Below are positions 25,686 through 33,474 of a stretch of 45,151 nucleotides of DNA, in pieces; within the stretch, counting starts at the first letter, position 1; the number at the start of each line of letters is the position of its first letter. The stretch is from Devosia equisanguinis (GTDB lineage Bacteria; Pseudomonadota; Alphaproteobacteria; Rhizobiales; Devosiaceae), in contig NZ_UZWD01000012.1 of the NCBI RefSeq assembly GCF_900631955.1, positions 1 through 45,151 of the forward strand, read 5' to 3'. The notes under the pieces were generated by a model, which saw only the letters and a list, made by a program, of their open reading frames with translations, did not search any database and had not been told where the DNA came from. Both the position numbers and the translations under genes were made by a program.

Positions 25686-26722
25686 CGTCACAATCCGCCA
25701 CCACCCAGCCCGTCCGCTTCAGCTTCGGCGACAGCCCCGCGCTGGCCGATAGCCTGCTGGCGCTGGTCCTTGCCGGCAAGAAAACGGCGACCTGCGGGGC
25801 GCTGCGCGATTTCGGCGGCGATAACGAACCGCTGCCACAGGTGGGGCGCCGGGACATCGTGCTCAATGGCGCGGGCGAGGAGGCCTGCGTGATCGAGACG
25901 CTGAGCGTCGAAACCATGGCGTTTGACGCCATTCCCGCCAGTTTCACCGATCGGGAAGGCGAGGGGCCCTATGCCGAATGGCGCGCCGGGCACGAGGCCT
26001 ATTTCGCCCGCAATGGCGGCTTTTCGCCGGACATGGACATTGTATGCGAGACGTTCCGGCTCGTGACCGTGCTGCCGGCCGGGCGCGAGGTCTACAACAA
26101 GGTGGCTACGCCCATCTTTGTCGTTACCGATATCGAATCGGACGGGCCGACGCCGCTGCACAATTCCATGCTGAGCTTTGCCTCTGTCGCCATCACGGCC
26201 GACGGCACGCGCCATGGCGAATTCGAAGCCGTGCTGACGCCCCGCGCCGACCGCAGCCAGAACCAGATGACCATGGATTGGTGGGCGACGCAGCCCGAAG
26301 CCTGGAAAGCGGCGACATCAGGCGCGGAAGACCCGGCGATCGTCATGCCGCGTTTTGCCGACTGGGTGGACAGCCTGCCCGGCCCAAAGGTCTTTGTCGC
26401 TGCGCCGATGATCTTTGACGGGCTGTGGATGGATCATTACCTGGACGAATTCGCCTGTACCCGCGTCCTCAGCGGCCCGTTCAAGGGCCGCCAGATTTTT
26501 CGCGGCGGCGGCATCTGCCTTTATACCATGGCGGGCACGCTGCGCGGTGCACCCTATCTCGATTGGGGCATGAGCAAGCTGCCATCCGAATTCTATGGCC
26601 ACATCGCCCATACCCATAAAGCCGTGGACGATGCTCGCGGCTTCGCCAATGTCCTCGTTGAACTGTTCAAACTCTCCTCCGCCCTGCCGCCCATCACGGG
26701 CAGCAAGAGTGACTTCCGCTAA
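25682..26722 (+). CDS. ASCH domain fused to a DEDDh 3'-5' exonuclease
   Basis: A 346-residue two-domain protein in one uninterrupted frame. Residues ~10-128 are an ASCH (PUA-like) domain: FGDSPALADSLLALVLAGKK with K33/K34 and T35/T37, and E66-E72 before the LSVETMAFDAI strand. Bacterial ASCH proteins include a ribonuclease and the N4-acetylcytidine amidohydrolase YqfB. Residues ~143-335 are a small DEDDh exonuclease with D150 and E152 (VTDIESDG), D246 (MIFDG), H312 and D317 (HTHKAVDDA), so the catalytic set is complete. The only start that keeps the ASCH fold is TTG at 25682, overlapping the DUF2442 stop. The next gene, pheT, is 11 bases on. RNA is the likely substrate; function is inferred. 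Confidence 0.82.
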   Translation: MTSQSATTQPVRFSFGDSPALADSLLALVLAGKKTATCGALRDFGGDNEPLPQVGRRDIVLNGAGEEACVIETLSVETMAFDAIPASFTDREGEGPYAEWRAGHEAYFARNGGFSPDMDIVCETFRLVTVLPAGREVYNKVATPIFVVTDIESDGPTPLHNSMLSFASVAITADGTRHGEFEAVLTPRADRSQNQMTMDWWATQPEAWKAATSGAEDPAIVMPRFADWVDSLPGPKVFVAAPMIFDGLWMDHYLDEFACTRVLSGPFKGRQIFRGGGICLYTMAGTLRGAPYLDWGMSKLPSEFYGHIAHTHKAVDDARGFANVLVELFKLSSALPPITGSKSDFR

Positions 26723-26733
26723 GGTCCAAAAAC

Positions 26734-29157
26734 ATGAAATTCACCCTCGACTGGCTCAAGGAACATCTGGAGACCACTGCCTCCGCCGATGAGATCGGCA
26801 AGGCCCTGACCATGATCGGTCTTGAGGTCGAAGGCATTGAAAGCCAGGGCAAGGCGCTGGAGAAATTCGTGGTCGCGCATGTGGTTGAGGCCAAGCCGCA
26901 TCCCAATTCCGACCACCTCAATATCTGCAAGGTCGATGCCGGCACCGGCGAGCTCATCGACGTGGTCTGCGGCGCGCCCAATTGCCGGACGGGCCTCAAG
27001 AGCGTCTTTGCGGCGCCGGGCACCTATATTCCGGGCAAGGATTTCGAGCTGAAGGGTGGCGTGGTCATTCGCGGCGCGCCGTCCAATGGCATGCTGTGTT
27101 CGGCCGCCGAACTCGAACTCTCCAACGATCATGACGGCATTATCGAGCTGCCCGAGGATGCGCCAATCGGGGAAAAATATGTCGACTATGCCGGGATCAA
27201 TGGCGTGGTCTTCGATATTTCCATCACCCCCAATCGCGGTGACGCCACCGGCGTCTATGGCGTGGCGCGCGATCTCGCCGCCTTCGGCCTCGGCACGCTG
27301 AAAAAGACCGATATGTCGCCGGTGCCCTCCAAGGGGCCAAGCCCGATCCCGGCCTTGCCGCATCAGTTTGCCGAAGGCGAACCCAAGGCGATCCGCAAAT
27401 TTGCCGGCCGTTACTTCCGCGGCATCAAGAATGGCCCGTCGCCGGACTGGCTGCAGGCGCGGCTGCGCGCCGTGGGGCTGCGCCCCATCAACACCGTGGT
27501 CGACATCACCAATCTGGTCTCGCTCGGCTGGGGCCGGCCGCTGCACGCCTATGACGCAGACAAGGTCGAGGGGCAGATGGTGTTGCGCAATGCGCGCGAC
27601 GAGGCTTTCGATGCGCTCGATAACAAGGTCTATACGCTCGACCAGACCATGACCGTCATTGCCGACGACAAGGGCCCGCTCTGCCTTGGCGGCATTATGG
27701 GCGGCATCCGCTCGGGCGTCACCGACGAAACCATCAATGTATTCATGGAATGCGCGAGCTGGGATGCCAATCTCATTGCCCAGGCCGGCCGCAAGACCGG
27801 CATTGTCTCCGACGCCCGCTATCGTCTCGAGCGCAATGTCGATCCGGCGCTGACCGAGCCCGGTCTTGAATTGGCCACGCGCCTGATGCTGGAGCTGGTG
27901 GGCGGCGAAGCCATGGAGCCTGTGGTCTCGGGCGAGGACGTTTTCGCCAATACCGTGGTCGACTTCCCACTGGCCGAGGTCAAGCGCCTCACCGGCCTTG
28001 AGGTCTCGTCCAGCGACATCGAGGCCATTTTGGCCCGCCTCGGCTTCGTTGCCGAAGGCTCGGGCGATGTGCGCAGCGTAAAAGTGCCATCCTGGCGCCC
28101 CGACGTGACGCAAAAAGCCGATCTCGTCGAGGAGGTCATGCGCATGGTCGGTGTCGACAATGTACCGGTCGAGCCGCTGCCGCGCCTCAACCACGTGGCC
28201 CAGCGCATGCTGACCACCATCCAGAACCGCCGCCGCATCGCCCGCCGGGCGCTGGCCGCGCGCGGTCTCGACGAGGTGGTCACCTGGTCGTTCATCGCCC
28301 ATGCCGCAGCCGTTCAGTTCGGCGGCGGCAGCGAGGATCGGCAGCTCGCCAATGCCATCGCCTCGGACATGACCGACATGCGCCCCTCGCTTTTGCCGGG
28401 CCTCCTCGCGGGCGCGCGCCGCAATGCCAATCGCGGTTTTGCCGACGTCGCCCTGTTCGAAGTGGGGCAGATTTTCCTCTCCGACAAGCCTGAGGGCCAG
28501 CACACCTATGCCTCGGGCGTGCGCACCGGCACGGCCAAGCTCGACGGGGCGGGACGCCACTGGTCCGGCAAGGCCGAGGCGGTCAGTGTCTGGGACGCCA
28601 AGGCCGACCTCGCGGCCGTGCTCGATGCGCTCGGCGTCGATATCGACAAGGTGCAGGTGCTGCCCGAAGCCGCCAGCTGGAGCCATCCGGGCCGCGGCGG
28701 CCGCATCGCGCTCGGCCCCAAGGTAACGCTGGGCTGGTTCGGCGAACTGCATCCGGCTTTGGCCGCCGAGCTCGACATCGACGGGCCGGTCGCTGCCTTC
28801 GAGATCGACCTCGATGCCCTGCCGGAAGCGCGCAAGAAGGCGACCAAGACCAAGCCGGCCATCGCGCTCAGCCCTTTCCAGCCGGTATCCCGCGATTTCG
28901 CCTTCGTCATGGATCGGGGCGTGACCGCCGCAGCAATCCTCAAGGCCGCCAAGGGTGCCGACAAGGCGCTGATCAAGGATGTCGGTATTTTCGACGTCTT
29001 CGAAGGCGCCCATGTCGGGGAAGGCAAGAAGTCGGTCGCCATCGAGGTGACGCTGCAGCCCAAGGACAAGACCCTGACCGACGAGGAGATCGAAAAGGTC
29101 TCCGCGGCGGTCGTGGCAGCAGTGACCAAGACCACCGGCGGCGAACTGCGTCGCTAA
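26734..29157 (+). CDS. pheT: Phenylalanine-tRNA ligase beta subunit
   Basis: Beta subunit of 807 residues providing tRNA binding and editing of mischarged Tyr-tRNA(Phe). Domain order is visible: N-terminal start MKFTLDWLKEHLE, the EMAP/OB tRNA-binding domain (~40-150), the B3/B4 editing module, B5 (VDFPLAEVKRLTGLEVS), the catalytic-like core and the C-terminal ferredoxin-like anticodon-binding domain (LSPFQPVSRDFAFVMD). AAGG precedes the ATG. It is the last gene of the pheS-to-pheT operon and ends at a bidirectional terminator. Confidence 0.98.
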   Translation: MKFTLDWLKEHLETTASADEIGKALTMIGLEVEGIESQGKALEKFVVAHVVEAKPHPNSDHLNICKVDAGTGELIDVVCGAPNCRTGLKSVFAAPGTYIPGKDFELKGGVVIRGAPSNGMLCSAAELELSNDHDGIIELPEDAPIGEKYVDYAGINGVVFDISITPNRGDATGVYGVARDLAAFGLGTLKKTDMSPVPSKGPSPIPALPHQFAEGEPKAIRKFAGRYFRGIKNGPSPDWLQARLRAVGLRPINTVVDITNLVSLGWGRPLHAYDADKVEGQMVLRNARDEAFDALDNKVYTLDQTMTVIADDKGPLCLGGIMGGIRSGVTDETINVFMECASWDANLIAQAGRKTGIVSDARYRLERNVDPALTEPGLELATRLMLELVGGEAMEPVVSGEDVFANTVVDFPLAEVKRLTGLEVSSSDIEAILARLGFVAEGSGDVRSVKVPSWRPDVTQKADLVEEVMRMVGVDNVPVEPLPRLNHVAQRMLTTIQNRRRIARRALAARGLDEVVTWSFIAHAAAVQFGGGSEDRQLANAIASDMTDMRPSLLPGLLAGARRNANRGFADVALFEVGQIFLSDKPEGQHTYASGVRTGTAKLDGAGRHWSGKAEAVSVWDAKADLAAVLDALGVDIDKVQVLPEAASWSHPGRGGRIALGPKVTLGWFGELHPALAAELDIDGPVAAFEIDLDALPEARKKATKTKPAIALSPFQPVSRDFAFVMDRGVTAAAILKAAKGADKALIKDVGIFDVFEGAHVGEGKKSVAIEVTLQPKDKTLTDEEIEKVSAAVVAAVTKTTGGELRR

Positions 29158-29161
29158 GCCC

Positions 29162-29203
29162 AAAACCTCGTCGCTGCAACGGGATGTGGCGGCGAAGGTT
29201 TCT
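29162..29203. terminator. Bidirectional terminator between pheT and comM
   Basis: AAAACCTCGTCGCTG (29162-29176) pairs with CGGCGAAGGTTT (29190-29201) with one bulged A and a G-U pair; TTTCTC follows on plus and TTTTGGG on minus. The two genes are convergent with only 45 bases between them. Confidence 0.7.
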
Positions 29204-30729
29204 CAACCCGCGCCCAGATTCAGCCGGTAGCTCAGGGCTTCGGCGATATGGGGGCGGGCCACTTTTTCCGAACCCGCAAGATCGGCCAGGGTGCGGGCCA
29301 CCTTGAGCACCCGGTGATAGGCGCGCGCCGAAAGGTTGAACCTTTCGGCCGCCTGCATCAGCAGGTTGCGGCTGTCGAAATCCGGCTCGATCAGCTTTTC
29401 CACCAGCGCCGTCGGCGCCGCGGCATTGGTGAGGATTTCCGGATGCCCCGCCGCCTCGTAACGCTGGCGCTGTCGCTCGCGGGCCGCCGCCACCCGCGCC
29501 GCCACGCTGACCGATGCTTCGGCTTCGCCTGCGGGGGCAATCATCTCGGCCGCCGACAGGGCAGGGACGTCGATGCGGATATCGATGCGATCGAGAAAGG
29601 GCCCCGAGACGCGCGCCTGATAGTCGGCGGCGCAGGCCACGCCGCGCTTGCAGGTATGGCCAGGGGTGCCCGCCAATCCGCATTTGCACGGGTTCATCGC
29701 CGCTACCAATTGAAAACGGCTCGGATAGGAGACCCGCGCATTGGCGCGCGCGATGACGGTTTCGCCGCTTTCGAGCGGCTGCCGCAGGCTGTCGAGCACG
29801 CCGGGCGAAAACTCAGGCAATTCGTCGAGAAACAGCACGCCGTTATGCGCCAGGCTCGCTTCGCCCGGCCGCACCCGGAGCCCGCCCCCGACCAGCGCCG
29901 CCATGGAGGCCGAATGGTGCGGCGCGCGAAATGGCCGCCGGTCGGACAGGGCACCGCCGGAAAGCTCGCCAGCGATCGACTGGATCATCGACACATCGAG
30001 CAGTTCGCGCGGGGAGAGCGGTGGCAGGATGGAGGGCAGGCGCGCCGCCAGCATGGATTTGCCTGATCCCGGAGGGCCGATCATCAGCAGATTATGATTG
30101 CCGGCGGCGGCGATCTCCAAAGCCCGGCGGGCAATGGCCTGGCCCCGCACATCGGCCAGATCGGGCAGGTCGCCCGGCGCCGCTGTCAGCTTGCGGGGCT
30201 GCGGCCGCGCCTGCAGCTGATGACCGGTCAAATGATTGGCCAGCGCCAGAAGACTGTCGGCGGCAATGATGTCGATATCCTCGCCCGCCCAGGCCGCTTC
30301 CGGCCCGCTCGCTGCCGGGCAGATCATGCCCAGCCCCCGGGCCTGTGCGGCAATGGCCGCCGGCAGCACCCCGCCGACATGGGCCAGCCGGCCATCGAGG
30401 CCGAGCTCGCCCAAAGCCATGAAACTGTCGAGCGCATCCTGGGGAATGGCGCCCAGCGCGCCCATCAGCGCCAGGGCGAGGGGCAGATCGTAATGGCTGC
30501 CTTCCTTGGGCAGGTCGGCCGGCGCCAGATTGATGGTGATGCGCTTGGGTGGCAGGCCCAGGCCAGAGGCGGCAAGGGCCGCGCGCACCCGCTCGCCGCT
30601 TTCGCGCACCGCCTTATCGGGCAATCCGACCAGGATGAAGCCGGGAAAACCCGGCGCAATCTGCGCCTGGACATCGACCGGCACCGCTTCGATGCCCTGA
30701 AATGCTATCGTCGCAACACGGGTCACCAT
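29203..30729 (-). CDS. comM: YifB/ComM-family AAA+ ATPase
   Basis: Mg-chelatase-like AAA+ protein of 508 residues. An N-terminal Lon-substrate-like domain (MVTRVATIAFQGIEAVPVDV, GLPDKAVRESGERVRAAL) is followed by the ATPase with Walker A GPPGSGKS (218-225), Walker B GVLFLDELPEF, and a zinc-like segment NPCKCG...CKRGVAC, then a C-terminal lid domain. ComM helicases drive branch migration of DNA taken up during natural transformation in Vibrio, Haemophilus and Acinetobacter; the wider family is common in non-competent bacteria. ATG 30729 gives the standard start; a TTG nine codons earlier is unlikely. Confidence 0.93.
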   Translation of the reverse strand: MVTRVATIAFQGIEAVPVDVQAQIAPGFPGFILVGLPDKAVRESGERVRAALAASGLGLPPKRITINLAPADLPKEGSHYDLPLALALMGALGAIPQDALDSFMALGELGLDGRLAHVGGVLPAAIAAQARGLGMICPAASGPEAAWAGEDIDIIAADSLLALANHLTGHQLQARPQPRKLTAAPGDLPDLADVRGQAIARRALEIAAAGNHNLLMIGPPGSGKSMLAARLPSILPPLSPRELLDVSMIQSIAGELSGGALSDRRPFRAPHHSASMAALVGGGLRVRPGEASLAHNGVLFLDELPEFSPGVLDSLRQPLESGETVIARANARVSYPSRFQLVAAMNPCKCGLAGTPGHTCKRGVACAADYQARVSGPFLDRIDIRIDVPALSAAEMIAPAGEAEASVSVAARVAAARERQRQRYEAAGHPEILTNAAAPTALVEKLIEPDFDSRNLLMQAAERFNLSARAYHRVLKVARTLADLAGSEKVARPHIAEALSYRLNLGAG

Positions 30730-30776
30730 GTCGATCTTCGCCCCCAGCAAGAGCACAAACTAGCAGAGCCAGACAA

Positions 30777-30860
30777 GGTTAACAAGAACGTAAAGCGAAC
30801 AGATCATGTCGTGTTAACCATGCGCACCGCCACAATAGTTAACCTAAACTTGTCTTAACC
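30777..30860. promoter_or_regulatory. Cluster of TTAACC sites between comM and the GH25 gene
   Basis: Four TTAACC hexamers lie within 85 bases: GGTTAA 30777-30782, TTAACCAT 30814-30821, TTAACC 30839-30844 and 30855-30860. The last forms CTAA-N7-TTAACC (30844-30860), one base off the CtrA full site TTAA-N7-TTAA. The cell-cycle regulator CtrA is the natural candidate in an alphaproteobacterium. Both divergent genes could be controlled. Confidence 0.5.
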
Positions 30861-30915
30861 TGTCTATGTTGAATCAAAGGCTCATTGTAGTCCTCTGATA
30901 CCGAGCTTTTTGCCC

Positions 30916-31752
30916 ATGGCGATTGCCCTTCCCCGCTCCGTCTCCGCCATTGTTCGTGGCGCCGTTCTGAGCCTGGCCCTCGCGGCTTTGGCCGCCTGCG
31001 CCAGTGGCGGGGGTCTTTATGGCGCCATACCCGGCGACAATCGCCCCCATGCCAAGGTCGACCGCGCCCGCACCATGCCCATCCAGGGCATCGACGTGGC
31101 CCGCTATCAGGAGAATGTCGATTTCGCCAAGGCGCGCGGCGCCGGCATCCATTTCGTCTTCATGAAGGCAACCGAGGGGAAAGACTATGTCGATCCCGAT
31201 TTCCAGCGGAACTGGGTTCGCGCCCGTGACGCCGGCATGCCGCGCGGCGCCTACCACTTCATGACCTGGTGCTCGCTGGCCTCCGAGCAGGCGGCCTGGT
31301 TCACCCAGAACGTGCCGGCCGATCCCAGTGCCCTGCCGCCGGTGCTCGATCTCGAATGGAACAACCATTCGAGCTGCAAGGCCAAGCCGTCCAAGGCCGA
31401 TGCGCTGGAAAAGATCCGGCTGATGCTTGAGGTCATGGAGCGCCATACCGGCAAGCTGCCGATCATCTATACCGACATGAATTTCCACCGCGATATTCTG
31501 GCCGGCGAATATTTCCCCAATACTTTCTGGCTGCGCTCGACTGCCGCCGAACCGCATGAGCGCTACGAAAACCGCCCCTGGACCTTCTGGCAATATACCC
31601 AGACCGGGGTCGTGCCGGGCGTGCGCGGCGAAGTGGACCGTAACGTCTTCTACGGCAACCAGAGCGACTGGCTGATGTTCCTGTCCACCGGCTGCGATCC
31701 GCGGGCCATTGCCGCCCTGGCGCCAACCGGCCGCTGCGCCTTCGCAAAATAG
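30916..31752 (+). CDS. GH25-family lysozyme-like lipoprotein
   Basis: Predicted lipoprotein with muramidase fold, 278 residues. Signal sequence with lipobox LAAC (C28) sends it to the periplasmic side of a membrane. The GH25 barrel shows the catalytic pair D145 and E147 in VLDLEWNN, D60 in QGIDVARYQ, and the typical MKATEG and GAYHFM strands; FWQYTQTG and VDRNVFYG close the domain. It should cleave peptidoglycan glycan strands during wall growth or remodelling. ATG 30916 is preferred over TTG 30910; no clear ribosome site is seen. The upstream TTAACC cluster suggests cell-cycle control. Confidence 0.9.
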   Translation: MAIALPRSVSAIVRGAVLSLALAALAACASGGGLYGAIPGDNRPHAKVDRARTMPIQGIDVARYQENVDFAKARGAGIHFVFMKATEGKDYVDPDFQRNWVRARDAGMPRGAYHFMTWCSLASEQAAWFTQNVPADPSALPPVLDLEWNNHSSCKAKPSKADALEKIRLMLEVMERHTGKLPIIYTDMNFHRDILAGEYFPNTFWLRSTAAEPHERYENRPWTFWQYTQTGVVPGVRGEVDRNVFYGNQSDWLMFLSTGCDPRAIAALAPTGRCAFAK

Positions 31753-31806
31753 CTGCAGCGAGCGCTTGCCTGCCATATTAAAGCCCAGCAAAGACGAGTA
31801 TCCAGC

Positions 31807-31835
31807 CGACGGCACAATGGATTATTGTGCCGTCG
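31807..31835 (+). repeat. Perfect 12-bp inverted repeat before the SPFH gene
   Basis: CGACGGCACAAT (31807-31818), loop GGATT, ATTGTGCCGTCG (31824-31835). It ends 27 bases before the SPFH start codon, 54 bases after the GH25 stop. No U-run follows, so it is either an operator or an mRNA hairpin near the ribosome site. Confidence 0.55.
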
Positions 31836-31862
31836 CGCTATGGCTCTGGGAGATATTTCGAG

Positions 31863-32882
31863 ATGACGATTTTTGATGGCTTCGTGCTGGACGGCCTGGG
31901 CCTGACGCTGCTTGTGCTGGGCCTGTTGTTCGTATTGGTGCTGTTCGCCGGCGCCAAGACCATTCCGCAGGGCTATAACTATACTGTGGAACGCTTCGGC
32001 AAATATACGCGCACCCTCAAGCCCGGCCTCAATATCATTGTCCCGTTCATCGACACGATCGGCAAGAAGATCAATGTCATGGAGCAGGTGCTCGACGTTC
32101 CGCACCAGGAAGTCATCACCCGCGACAACGCCTCGATCACCGCGAACGGCGTCACCTTCTATCAGGTGCTCGACGCTGCCGCGGCGGCCTATGAAGTCGC
32201 CAATCTCGAAAACGCCGTCCTTAACCTCACCATGACCAATATCCGTACGGTCATGGGCTCGATGGATCTCGACGAGCTGTTGAGCCATCGCGACGAAATC
32301 AACGAGCGCCTGCTGCGCGTCGTCGACACCGCCGTCTCGCCCTGGGGCATCAAGATCACCCGCATCGAGATCAAGGACATCGATCCGCCCAAGGATCTGG
32401 TGGAGTCCATGGGCCGGCAGATGAAGGCGGAACGCGAGAAGCGCGCCACTATTCTCGAAGCCGAAGGCCGCCGCCAGGCCGCCATTCTCAAGGCCGAAGG
32501 CGAAAAGCAGGCCCAGGTGCTTGAAGCCGAGGGCCGCAAGGAAGCCGCCTTCCGCGACGCCGAAGCGCGCGAACGCGCCGCCGAGGCTGAAGCCAAGGCG
32601 ACCCAGCTGGTGTCGGACGCTATTGCCTCGGGCAATGTGCAGGCGATCAACTATTTCGTCGCCAACAACTATATCAAGGCGCTCGAAGGCATTGCCACCT
32701 CGCCCAACCAGAAGCTGTTGATGCTGCCGGTCGAGGCCTCCAGCGTCATCGGCGCCATTGGCGGTATCGCCGAGATCGCGCGCGAGACCTTTGGCGGTGA
32801 AAAGCCGACGAATCCAGCGGCGCGCTCCACCAGCCGTCCGCCCAGCGCCGGCTTTTCGGCCGGCCCCAGCAGCGACGCCTGA
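31863..32882 (+). CDS. SPFH/band-7 (QmcA/stomatin-like) membrane protein
   Basis: A 339-residue membrane scaffold protein. One N-terminal helix (~10-31) anchors the SPFH domain ([35 protein letters not shown]), followed by a long alanine/glutamate coiled coil (~180-255) of [18 protein letters not shown] repeats and a flexible proline/serine tail. These proteins form cage-like oligomers that organise membrane microdomains and regulate FtsH-type proteolysis. It is paired with an NfeD-like gene 15 bases downstream, the usual partner. GGGAG lies before the ATG at 31863. Confidence 0.93.
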   Translation: MTIFDGFVLDGLGLTLLVLGLLFVLVLFAGAKTIPQGYNYTVERFGKYTRTLKPGLNIIVPFIDTIGKKINVMEQVLDVPHQEVITRDNASITANGVTFYQVLDAAAAAYEVANLENAVLNLTMTNIRTVMGSMDLDELLSHRDEINERLLRVVDTAVSPWGIKITRIEIKDIDPPKDLVESMGRQMKAEREKRATILEAEGRRQAAILKAEGEKQAQVLEAEGRKEAAFRDAEARERAAEAEAKATQLVSDAIASGNVQAINYFVANNYIKALEGIATSPNQKLLMLPVEASSVIGAIGGIAEIARETFGGEKPTNPAARSTSRPPSAGFSAGPSSDA

Positions 32883-32897
32883 TAGCGGGAGCCCGAC

Positions 32898-33350
32898 ATG
32901 ACCCTGGTCGAGTTCATTGGTGCCAATATCTCCTGGAGCTGGATCATCGGCGGGCTGGTGCTTTTGGCGCTCGAACTGGTGGTCCCCGGCGGCTATCTGC
33001 TCTGGATGGGCATTGCCGGGGTGCTGACCGGTCTCATCGTCATGGTCCAGCCGCTGGCCTGGCCGCTGCAATGGCTGATCTTCGGCACATTGTCGCTGGT
33101 CAGCATCCTCATCTGGGTGCGCTGGCAGCGGCGGCGACAGACCAGCACCGACAACCCTTTCCTCAACCGCCGCGCCGAAAGCTATGTCGGAGTGGAAGGG
33201 GTGTTGGACCAGCCGATCTCTGGCGGCTTCGGGCGCCTGGCGCTGGGCGACAGTATCTGGCGTATTTCCGGGCCCGATCTGCCGGTGGGCCAAAGGGTGC
33301 GCATCGTGGCGGCGGAGGGCGCCGTGCTCAAGGTCGAGCCGGTTGCCTGA
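32898..33350 (+). CDS. NfeD-family membrane protein
   Basis: Short NfeD protein of 150 residues, the common partner of SPFH proteins. Three hydrophobic segments (~14-30, 32-50, 54-75) precede a C-terminal OB-fold domain (SYVGVEGVLDQPISGGFGRLALGDSIWRISG). There is no ClpP-like protease domain, so this is the short (YbbK-partner) class that appears to modulate its SPFH partner. GGGAGCCCGAC precedes the ATG. It lies in an evident two-gene operon. Confidence 0.92.
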   Translation: MTLVEFIGANISWSWIIGGLVLLALELVVPGGYLLWMGIAGVLTGLIVMVQPLAWPLQWLIFGTLSLVSILIWVRWQRRRQTSTDNPFLNRRAESYVGVEGVLDQPISGGFGRLALGDSIWRISGPDLPVGQRVRIVAAEGAVLKVEPVA

Positions 33351-33381
33351 TGGCGCATAAACGGCAAGCAGCAAGGTTTCA

Positions 33382-33389
33382 TTAACCAT
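33382..33389 (+). promoter_or_regulatory. TTAACCAT half site before the beta-barrel gene
   Basis: An exact TTAACCAT, the form of CtrA half site also found at 30814 and 42608, lies about 90 bases before the start of the outer-membrane protein gene. Confidence 0.35.
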
Positions 33390-33474
33390 AAGCTGAAAGG
33401 ATCGGCCCAAAGGCCCTGAGGGGTCATGGGCCGGTATCTTCATGATTCTGCCGGCATCAGTGGCGGAGCATGGC

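Noticed and set aside
26719..29163. An 814-codon open frame antisense to the whole of pheT
   Set aside because: Its low-complexity His/Gly/Asp/Ala-rich translation is the mirror of high-GC third positions of pheT; pheT is unmistakable on the other strand.
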